Part shown: positions 54,311-64,000 of the stretch, piece after piece
Numbering within the stretch: the first letter of the stretch is position 1
Layout of the letters: every line of letters starts with the position of its first letter
NCBI RefSeq assembly: GCF_018812025.1
Contig: NC_063045.1
Location: 18,912,420 to 18,976,419 of the forward strand
Direction: 5' to 3'
Source of the DNA: Megalobrama amblycephala
Lineage: Eukaryota > Chordata > Actinopteri > Cypriniformes > Xenocyprididae
Length of the DNA: 64,000 nt
The notes under the pieces: model-generated
Told to the model about the DNA's origin: nothing
The model's input: the letters and a program-made list of their open reading frames with translations, nothing else
Databases searched by the model: none
Program-made: the position numbers and the translations under genes

Positions 54311-57300
54311 AGAATAGAGCGTCATCAAAATCTTGCGGTTTTGGATTCTCGGAACAGATGGCTTAAAATTCTCCAAAAACCATTCTTTCTATTAGGCTAC
54401 TACAACTGCAATACATTTTTCTTCATGCTCACGAAACATGTCTATTCGACCCCAAGTATATCTGTACCTAATCTGTAGCCTATTGTTTTACAATATTTTG
54501 AAACGGGCCAGTTATAAGCACCAATGTTTTCAGTATCATCTTTCACTTCTGTGAGCCCCGTCATGAACGTCTGTCAGACTGATATGCGGCTGACAGGTTC
54601 CTTAAAAGCATATGCCTATCAATATTTATATAAGGGATTTTGATTGGCTATTTCAAAGAGACAATGGAACAGACCAGACCAAATGAAACTGCATGTTTTC
54701 AAAAATGTCAAACCTAAACAGGGTCATCTAAACAACTTACATGATTTAAAAACAAGGTAAGATATGGACACTGCTGGACAAGCGACTGCCAATGCAATGT
54801 TATGTTTCTAATCACGTGTGCTGAACGTGCAAACATCATTAATAAGAAAACCTAGTTCATGTAATTAGTTTGGTTGGCACTCAGCACCGTTTTATTATTA
54901 ACCACTCTCGCTGTAAGTCAATCGGGCGCCCCCTAGAAAACGGCAACGTGCAGGATCCGTTTCAGTGCACACAGAAAAGTGTTTCAGAAAGACGGGATGG
55001 TACTCTAAATGAGATATCAATCTGTTGGGGAAATTAAAAAAACAAAAACAAAAACAAAAAAACACTATATTCCAGAAAGCAAGCATTTGATATGCATAGT
55101 CTGGTACATATATGAGTCGAGACTGAGCATTAAACAGTGAAACAAACACCAAGGTGCGTTTTGTTAAATGCAAAATAGGCAATAATTAACACAGCGCTAT
55201 GTATGATGGAAATGATAGGAAACTGCATATTAATTATGCTCACAACTCACAGTCACACTAACTTGCTGCAGGTGCAGGTCCTTCCCTCTGGTGTTTTCAT
55301 GAGCTACTCTGTGATTGGGCAAAACACTGAAATTCAAAGCTCACAACGTCGCTATTGGGCAAGTTTCACACGCATGTGACAGCAACCACTCCTGACACTC
55401 GGTTTCTCGGTAAACAGCCTCGCGGAACACTAATAAATTAGACTGGGAATAGAGAGACCGCTTATCTTCATGATATCAGACTTCCGTTTTGTTTTGACAG
55501 CCTGACGGGAATGCAAAAGCTCAACATGTGCAACACGGTCAGTCAGACCTGACGGTGAAATGTGTCGTTTCAAACTTTATGCTGTACTACAAAACTGACA
55601 CATTTAAATAGGAAACATAATGGATATAAAACCAGTTATTTTCTATTTATTCTTTTCAAACATTTTGAATGGTCTACTCTTGACCTTGAGCGAAAGGGAA
55701 GCGATTCCTAAATGAACTAGGCTATAATTCTGTTAATCCTGTCACTTAGCCTATCTTAATATACAATACAGTTTTCTTAAATTTAGCTTGAGGTGGCAAT
55801 CAAATTTATTAGCACTTAAAGACCTTCTTTGATTAAGTTTTCTGTTTAAAACAGCTAAAGAAATTTGCTTTAAAAATAGGCTACATTTTGTTTATTTATT
55901 TAATTTCGAGAAATGACCCTTAAACACAACATGTTTGTAGTAAAGCAAAGAAAAACTGAGAAAAAAAAGAGATTCCTCTTCACTCCTGGATTTGTCTCAG
56001 GTGTGCACTTTAACTCCATATAGCCTAGAACAAAAGTTGCAACTGATTCAGCTCCGCAATTGTAATTTGAATGGGAACTTTATTATTGAACGGAGGAAAC
56101 GTTTCTCGACGTCTCGCTTGTCAAGTCATACAAAGGGAGTCGCATGGCAGCATTCATTTTAACACATGAACCGCCTGTATTTAATCATGCAGCCTTTACA
56201 AAACTTGAAAGCGGCCTAGAAACTTCAAGAGATTTGGATCAATGAATCATCCGATAATCAGATTCACATTAGCCTTATGTTTCAGAATTCGAAATGAAAT
56301 ATTATTTGATTGTGAAGCATCTTTAAATGCTCACTTAGGCCTAAATGTGCCAGGTCTGAATTCATAACTCCCGTCACAGTTATTAAGAGACTTACATTTA
56401 GGCTATATGCATTGATTTCAGCACTGATTGGCTGAACAGCGCCTATAGGCCTGATGACGAACTTTTCACTCACGACGTTGGCGGGAAGAGTCAGGTGAAC
56501 TGAAAACTATCAAACAAAAAAGCAGTTTAGTAGATATTTTCTATCACTGACAACATATATTTGCGAAAATTTTAACAGAAATGTACATGACATTCTGTGT
56601 CAAACATCAACTTAAGTATAAATTAATGCCATTGAACGTGATGATCTTAATGACCTTGAATTTTAACACTAGATTTAGGTTTAAATATGGCATTTAATTC
56701 AGACTCTATGCCTATTTCAAATCGTGATATTATAAACAAAAAACCTAATTAAAAGTACAATATATTTATAAAAAAATGACGTGTTGTCTCAATGAGTTAC
56801 AAAACCTACACCGTTTATTCAGGTTTATTTTCCATTGATCCTTTATGAGGCAAGACGAATGTTACCAAGCATTCAGTCGGATAACCAAAAATAAATAATA
56901 ATAAAAAAAGAATTTAATTTATATAAAAATTCTAAAATTCACATAATTTTGTCTCGTTTAATTGTGGCAGACATTAGAGACGCCTTTATAGCATTTTCTG
57001 CCAAGTTCTACGAGAATGTAGTGAATGCCAAGGCAACTGTGCCAAGGCTTTTGGAGGCAGAGTGGCAAAGACGAAGCAAAAACTGCAGTGTGTAAAGGGC
57101 AACGGAGCGAACTACAGGGATTGAACTCTTCGAAAGAAACATTATTTGGGGTTTTATGATACATTTTCTGCTCATTTTTAAGTGTGGAAAAAGTCACGGG
57201 ACCAAATCAGGTAAGGCACCTAATCCACTTGGATGGAGTTTCTCCTCAACTTGAGTGGTGGACGTGAGTACAAATCACTTTTTATTCGAGATTAACACAA

Positions 57301-57394
57301 GAAAGGGAAAAAATGAATACATCTGCGAAGTCTTATTTGAGAATCCGTTCGGGCTTTAGCGGGTGCGAAAGCACATCGCTGCCAGACGAGTATG

Positions 57395-57395
<1 letters not shown>
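54311..57395. other. nfia upstream flank, second part
   Basis: Alternating unique and AT-rich DNA. Positions 55240-55560 and 56030-56500 are the most complex. Positions 57000-57045 contain three GCCAA words. No gene on either strand is supported. Confidence 0.5.
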
Positions 57396-57434
<39 letters not shown>

Positions 57435-57438
57435 TGTG
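57396..57438. repeat. (GT)n microsatellite
   Basis: A nearly pure GT run with one TA interruption. Confidence 0.96.
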
Positions 57439-59929
57439 GAGGGGAAAAAAAAGTGCGCGCTGAAGTTTCTCTGAACATCTCGATAGTCTTCAGGGGTAAA
57501 AATGCATAAAACTCAGCGTTAGATCGCCATCTAATGAAAAAACATCCTCAACATGGATAAAATGTATTGTGTAAAAAGTAAATAACGCAGCAAGTTAGGC
57601 TATTTGTTTGGCTTTCAATGAGTTAATGTTGCTTATCATTTTAATGGGCCAATACAAAATAGCTAAAAACAGTAGTAAAGCACTTTTAATCACTTCTAAA
57701 TTTATGTAGCTGCGGGAACTTGTGAATGACAATTTCTATTATACTTAAAAAACGAGTTCTTTTTATATTACGCATGTTGTAATATCACGAAAAAAATAAA
57801 ACATACTCGGAAGGTCTATAAATTGTCAATATTGCATTTGAAAATGCAATTCTCGTACACTTCTCATTATAAAGCACGCGTCTTAATTTATAAACAAATA
57901 AATTAAAGCAACTCGAAATATTGACATATTTAAATGATTGTAGTTTGCATAAAGGCATTCATGTCAAAATCACCCGTAGACTCTTTGTACAGGATGCGTC
58001 AGTTGAAAACTAGGCTAATTATAAATTGATGAGTTCCAGCTCAAATCATACTCATATATAACAAAACAATAAATCATACAATGCAAATGAGGTAAGGAAA
58101 ATGTTAGTGAGGAGAGATGCATACATCCATATAAAGATGATTTAATCTGACGTGAAAAAATACGCTTTCACTCTAACCGTGCACAAGAACTATTAAAAGC
58201 CATAAAAGAGCATGAAAGTAGTTTTTGTAAAGGTGAGTGAAATAATATCTAAAGAGGAGAATTCATTAAATTGATAACAGATAACATTTTGATACCATTA
58301 ATATAAATATAGACAGATACAGATAAATAGCATATAGATAAAATTATGCTACCATTTAAACCCAAATAAGTAAAAGTTGAGTAAAATAATATATTAATGC
58401 TATAAACAATCATATTATTATTGAATATTATTATTATTAAATTAAAGATTTATAAACGTATTACCTCATGCATAATGCCAAAATATTTCGTTTTGGTGTC
58501 ATACAAAACCATTAGGCATTTTATTATTATTATTATAGTTATCGTTATTATAATTATTAATATAATTTAGAATATAAATGATTATTTATAATGGACTCAA
58601 TGCTCATCATCATTAATTTAGCCCGACGTCCTCCTCCATTCTATCCGGCCAGGCATCAAATATAGGTAGAGACTCCACCTAGAGGCTGTAATCTGAACTG
58701 ACAGGACTCGAAACAACATCAAATCTTGTACCAAGTGTGTGTGTGTGTGTAAATAACAAGTCAACCTTACCTTTTCAGACACACTTGTGAAATATAATTT
58801 AAATTATAAGGGGATCAGTAATTTGTCAAACACTTTGCTTAAGATCATTTTAAGAGTAGATATATATTTTGTGTGGTAAGTAATGTGTGATAAGCATAAA
58901 TAAAAGTAGAAAATGTCAAGAATAATATAATAATTCCAGATTAATTGTAATATAACTACTGTATTATTTTGTACTATTAATTATAATACATATGATCAAC
59001 ATTTTTGATGAACCATGTTCAGAACGTTTCATCAGTCCAATGTCTGTGATGTCCAAAATATATAAAATATTTACTGTCAGTAATGACAAGCCAATGCAGA
59101 GCATAGCGAAAGAAAACAGTTCAAACTAATGTTTGGCTTCAGTCTGAATGATCTGGAGTGGAGAGTGAACTGGAGATGTGTAACTAATTCACCTTTTTTT
59201 CTTGCATTCCATTAAAAGCCACAAGAGGGTGATCTTTCTATACAGAAGCCCTTTTGATATCCAGTCTGAGCGTCTGTAACCGTGAGCCCTCCTTCCAGTT
59301 CAGCAAGAGTGCTTTGTCCATCAATGCTGAACTTAAACCGCTTTGGAATGTTGTCAAATATCACATGCACTTCAATAAAGAAACGCTGGAAATCTTGACA
59401 AATATTTCTCATTTTGTATTTAAAAAGAGGACAAAGTGCACACTTTTCGCTTGACATTCACCCAAATGAGGCCGATTAAAGATTTGTGTTTGGGAATGAT
59501 AAACGCAGTGGCTATCCAAATGTAAATACCACCCAAGCACGGGAGTCCCACGCTCAAACGGCACACACCTGGAGCGTCGGCACTGTGGGGCAGGATTTTT
59601 GTGGAATGGGGGGTAGATGAGGGGATTGTGTGGAGTCGCTGGATCCGGGGCTGCAGTTCTGCTTAGGCAGCCGGAGGGTAATAACATTATCCAGCACCAT
59701 AGCAGCTTGCCTTCGGGGCTTTGCCAAGCCGGGCCTTATGAATAAACAACAAGAAACACGACAGAGGATCCCCTTACTCTACCTCTATTGTGCTTTTAAA
59801 TAGGCTGATGCTTTAATACACTCAGAGTTTGCATGTCTACAAAATGACAGGTGACTTTTAAAAGGGGATGGAAAACATGTATAAAATGGCATGTTTTTTC
59901 AAAGAAGAATATTCTGAGTTAAGTACAGG
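57439..59929. other. nfia upstream flank, third part; unique block at 59150-59760
   Basis: AT-rich DNA to about 59130, with a short GT run near 58736-58750, is followed by a complex non-repetitive block. Frames of 66-92 codons in the block overlap on both strands and have no recognisable domain. Confidence 0.5.
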
Positions 59930-60985
59930 TTAAAGTATATTGTATATTGCCTGCAAAAATAATTTCTTTAATGCCAGTGAGGCAGCTACAATGGAAATGA
60001 ACAGGGTACAGTATAGCCAAAAGATGTAAATAAGAGTGAAATAAAAATCACTTACTAACCTTTTAGTTACTGCATAGTGTTGATTACCTCCAAAAAAAAA
60101 AAAATTAAAAGAAAAAAATCTGCTACATTGAAGCAGATACAACTGAAATTAATGTGGCAAGTCTGCAAGTGTTAAAATATTTACAGTTTTACTAGTACAG
60201 CCACAAGACATAAGCAATAAGAGTGTTAACACGATTTTACTGTGATAAAATCACTTACTAACCTTTTCTGTGTAAAGTTGTAGCCTATTCTACAACTTTG
60301 TCGCCACGATAATGCTGAAAACCCTAAAACAACTGTGAAATGATGGTTTAAACAGCTTTATGGCTCAAATAATATAAAAGTTTAAACAGAAGAATTGATT
60401 AATGTACTTTTATAAAATTATAAGATTCATATTTCTGCTTTTAACCCTTCAAAAAATTGGCCTCATTCACTTCCTTTGTAAGCGTCTCACTGTAACCTTG
60501 ATTTTTTTTTTTTAAAGAAATGAGGGATGCAATATTTGTAGTTAGCAACATTATGCCACCAGAGTTGTTTTAGAATTATTTTTATATTATAGTATTTTGA
60601 ACTTTTATATTTTCAGTTTTCATTTAAATTTGAGTGTTTTAGTCAGTTGTGCTCCTGTCATTTTTATTATTATTATTTAATAATATTTCTATTAAGCTTT
60701 AATTTGTAATGCAGTTCTTATTTTAGTAATTTTATTATTTTAACTACAACGTATTTTATTTCAGTTAGGCCTAGTTGTCGAGGATACTTTTCTATTTTTC
60801 ATTTAATTTTTTAAAGTTTAAGTTCTTCAATTATTTATATTGTATTTTATATAAGCTTTATTACAATTACTAATTAATAATTTTTTAAGGTTTTGGTTTT
60901 AGTCTTTTAGCTTTAAAATAACACTGCATGCCACAATTGCAGTCAAGTGAGCTTAACTTGTATTGCACATGGAATGTTCCTTTAA
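59930..60985. mobile_element. Palindromic MITE-like element with an AT-rich internal insertion
   Basis: CAGTGAGGCAGCTACAATGG (about 59976) matches the reverse complement of CCTTTGTAAGCGTCTCACTG (60474-60493). ATCACTTACTAACCTTTT occurs at 60047 and again at 60250. The right end reads GAGCTTAACTTGTATTGCAC then GGAATGTTCCTTTAA. From memory this is a frequent cyprinid non-autonomous element. Positions about 60560-60930 are AT-rich DNA that interrupts the expected right arm, so a second insertion is likely. Confidence 0.6.
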
Positions 60986-61222
60986 TATTTCATTTTTGTT
61001 AAAAAATAATTGAATTTTCTACGTTTTTTTAGAACTACGACTTCAAAATCCCCATTGTTCAATCAGCGTTGAGAGAATGTATCCATGGAGTGTGTGTTTG
61101 TGTTGGTAAGGGTGAGACGGGGTGGGGGAGGAGTGCTGGTGCTGGTTTGGAAGCAGTGGGCTCCACCTGCTGCCACTGAGATGCCAGCGCTGGAATACAG
61201 CCAGGATTGGCCCATAGTAAAC

Positions 61223-61270
<48 letters not shown>

Positions 61271-61950
61271 AGATCTGTGAGTCAGGCCTGCACAGCACTC
61301 TCTCCTCATTCACAAACACAAGCTAACAGGCACGACTCGGCTCGCATTCGCTGTGTGTTGTTCAATAAATAAAACTGTTTCCTCCAAGCGCCACAAATAC
61401 TGTGAACAATAGGACTGATGTGGTGTTTAAAGAGCGATTGGGGGTAGATTAATGAAGAGTGGTGCTTACGACGGTTCTAATGAGTGTGGTGCGCTGCAGA
61501 CAGAGGCCTTGATAAGACGAGAGGCAGTTGTGAGAATAAAGAGGAGTGAAAGGAGACAGATGGGCCTTATGACGGTGTGAGGAGACAGGAAACACACACA
61601 CACACACACAAGGAGCCATGACGAGCATCTCCATGACTGTTACAATCGTCTTCTGTAAAAACCACACATGGATGATGTGATGAACGTCAAGTGGGAAAGA
61701 AAACACTAAAGTGCAGAATTTTTTATTAAACTTTTTTAAAAAGGGATGCAAGATATATTGTTGAATTATTATTATTTCTTCATTTTTGGCATTTAATTAG
61801 GCTGCTACCAGATGTAGGTCAATTTTGATAAATTTAATCAGTAAACTGACAGCTTTGAAATGTATTAAATGACTGATGAATATTCAAAAATTTCTGGATG
61901 ATTTTTAAAAATCAATTAACAGAATGCACCCAAAAAGCACAATTTCTTGC
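60986..61950. other. Unique flank with CT/CA microsatellites
   Basis: (CT)n(CA)n lies at 61224-61268 and (CA)n at 61592-61610. The rest is balanced unique sequence at 61040-61680. Frames across the CA runs are artefacts. Confidence 0.6.
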
Positions 61951-62090
61951 TAAAATCAAAAGTTTAGGGTCAGTATTAATATTATTATTGAGCAAGGGCA
62001 CTTTAAATTGATCAAAAGAGACTTCTTTCAAAAACATAAAAAAAAAAATACTTAAACCCAAACTTTTGAATGATAGTATATATTTTAGAG
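61951..62090. repeat. Short inverted repeat from a cyprinid interspersed element
   Basis: CAAAAGTTTAGGGTCAGTA near the start and TTAAACCCAAACTTTTGAAT near the end are imperfect reverse complements. The end resembles 227-262. It is probably an internally deleted copy of one element. Confidence 0.55.
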
Positions 62091-62597
62091 CTGGGTATAA
62101 TTAGATAAAAAAGTATACTTAACATTTATAATAATACATGTTTTTTCAGGTATCTATGTTTCTATGTTTTTTCAGGTATCTATGTTTTCCATGAATATGG
62201 GAATCCTGAGCTTTCCACCATTTTCACAGAACATTAAAATGTTTTACTTTAATTTTTAACACTTTATGAATTTAATACCAAAATGAATAAGTTCTTGACT
62301 TTTTTAAATTAATAATTTAAATTATTTTTCCAGGCCTTTATTTATTTATTATTCTTAGACATTTCCAGGATCCTAGAACCGAGGGAATCCTGCATTTTCC
62401 ATCATTTTTATGTACAGTTAAATGGTTTTTAATTCATTATTTCAATAGAGACATGCAAAATTCTCATTAAATGCTTCATAAAAAAAGTAAACAAAACAGA
62501 ATGTTAATAATATTGCCAATTACACTGATTATCAGCTGCCACAAAATATATATCAGCAAAAATCAGTGCATCCTTAAACTGAATATGTGGGAATTCC

Positions 62598-62629
<32 letters not shown>

Positions 62630-63582
62630 GTTCTAAGAAATCATGCCACACATGTCCACCAATGTCCAGAACTCACGGAGAGTCTTTCTTAAAAACAAGC
62701 CTCCAGGCAAGTACAGTCCATATGCAAGCTGTTGCAATAGCCAGGCATATGCTGGGTATATATAACACGTTTTCACCCTCCCCCTCATTCCTTCTGTTTG
62801 ATCGCGGCGCAGACCGCCAGGAGCACACCAGACCGCATGCTCACTGCTCACCGCATACGTGGTTCATTCAGCGCAGATACGGCCGCATAAAGGACTCGAA
62901 CATCAATGGAGAGAGTCACGGTGAGAATGCAAAGGCATCACACACAAACAGCCGCACATACACAGACAAACAGATGTGCAAGGCAACCTACCCACCCTAA
63001 ACACTTTAAAAAACACTACGAGACACCTGACAGCTGTTCCTGGCTGGTGGAAAAAAAAACGAAGAGGGAACGATTTGCAGCTCGAAGCACACAGCTGGAT
63101 ATGGAAACAACTCCCTCTCCCAACATACATGTGCTCAGCTCTCAGCGTGCAGGAACCGACAGGTGACGGAGATAAAAATTAACTACAAGGACAATCCCAA
63201 GTGAATTCCCTTATTACGCCATTGAAAATCCTTTGATACAAGCGGATTCTGTTGATCACTACAGTGACAATGTGTAGACACAAATTATGTCAGTCTAAGA
63301 CTGACCTCTCTCTTCGATAAGTTCCTGTCTTTCCCCATTATATCGGTCTAAAAGGCCTTTATTTTGTGCTTATTTGAGATCTTTTTTGAGCTGGCATAAT
63401 AAGAGATTACATTATGTGATGTATTTCAAAATTTTGAATTTTAACACATTTTATAGCTATATTTATTAATTTACATTATTTTTCTAGGCCTGAAAAAATC
63501 TATTTTAATATTCTGTGACTTTTTTTAGCTTTCTATAACCATGGCAACCATTAATTACCACCATTCCCATTGTATATTAAAA

Positions 63583-63586
<4 letters not shown>
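62091..63586. other. Upstream flank, AT-rich then unique block
   Basis: A 25-base unit ending TTTTTTCAGGTATCTATG is duplicated at about 62139-62188. Poly-A lies at 62598-62626. Positions 62640-63380 are balanced and unique; the 137-codon frame starting at 62587 begins in the poly-A run and shows no domain. Confidence 0.5.
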
Positions 63587-63636
<50 letters not shown>

Positions 63637-63791
63637 GACTTATGTTTATGTTCAGTTATTTCACTTTAATGGCAATGAAAAGGACCTATTAATTGCCATT
63701 AAAGTGAAATTACTGAACCTAAACATACAAGCTTGATAAAAATTCTCATTTTATAAGAAAATTTCAGATGGCACTTAAAGGCTTTTGCATC

Positions 63792-63848
<57 letters not shown>
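63587..63848. repeat. Two (TA)n microsatellites flanking a 35-bp-arm hairpin
   Basis: (TA)n runs lie at 63587-63633 and 63795-63848. Between them, 63642-63676 and 63692-63726 are reverse complements with two mismatches around a 15-base loop. The arrangement could come from a small palindromic element inserted into a TA tract. Confidence 0.92.
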
Positions 63849-63851
<3 letters not shown>

Positions 63852-64000
63852 TTATTTAAATTGAAGCATGTAAAATTCTCATCAAGACACTATATTATGA
63901 AAACATTTTCTTCAAGTTCACTATGAAATCGAAATGAGCAATTCTTGTTTTCTTATGGAATATTGCGGTATTTTTTATAAATTATTTATCCGTGCACATC

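Noticed and set aside
62587..63000. 137-codon plus-strand frame.
   Set aside because: It begins in the poly-A run with a poly-lysine stretch and overlaps a second frame; no family resemblance.

Overview
The window is vertebrate genomic DNA, almost certainly from a teleost and probably a cyprinid. The evidence is one split gene with GT-AG introns, very sparse coding, long AT/GATA/GT microsatellites, and several palindromic MITE-like repeats of kinds I associate with carp- and zebrafish-type genomes. Species and chromosome cannot be named from the sequence alone.

The only protein-coding gene I can support is the 5' end of nfia (nuclear factor I/A), on the minus strand. Coding exon 1 (52615-52641) encodes MYSPLCLTQ. 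Exon 2 (47555-48083) encodes 176 residues covering most of the NFI DNA-binding domain. Both junctions have canonical splice sites and the phase is continuous. Residues that differ between NFI paralogs ([44 protein letters not shown]) fit NFIA rather than NFIB, NFIC or NFIX. Exon 3 and later exons were not found; they should lie beyond position 1 because intron 2 is still open at the window edge.

Layout from high to low coordinate, which is the direction of transcription: 53301-64000 is upstream flank with minisatellites, a nested MITE and microsatellites. About 52845-53275 is a CpG-rich promoter with a TATA-like box at 53171-53177. The presumed 5' leader (about 53145 to 52642) holds several upstream ATGs, including a 27-codon uORF that ends in ATG-TGA, and then long pyrimidine and CA tracts. 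Exon 1, intron 1 (48084-52614) and exon 2 follow. From 47554 to 1 is the 5' part of a very large intron 2.

Intron 2 alternates AT-rich or repeated DNA with blocks of compositionally balanced, non-repetitive DNA. Those blocks are candidates for conserved regulatory elements, as expected around a developmental transcription factor, but conservation cannot be shown here. Repeats include at least six minisatellite families (two of them recurring at distant places), palindromic MITE-like elements at 39499-40292, 44526-45011, 12875-13420, 18318-18562 and 59930-60985, and a stretch at 37714-39194 with five copies of a TTACGGACGTGAC-like motif. I found no tRNA, rRNA, CRISPR or intact transposase gene. 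No novel protein system is evident; the points most worth checking are the nfia leader, the GGACGTGAC repeat region and the candidate regulatory blocks.
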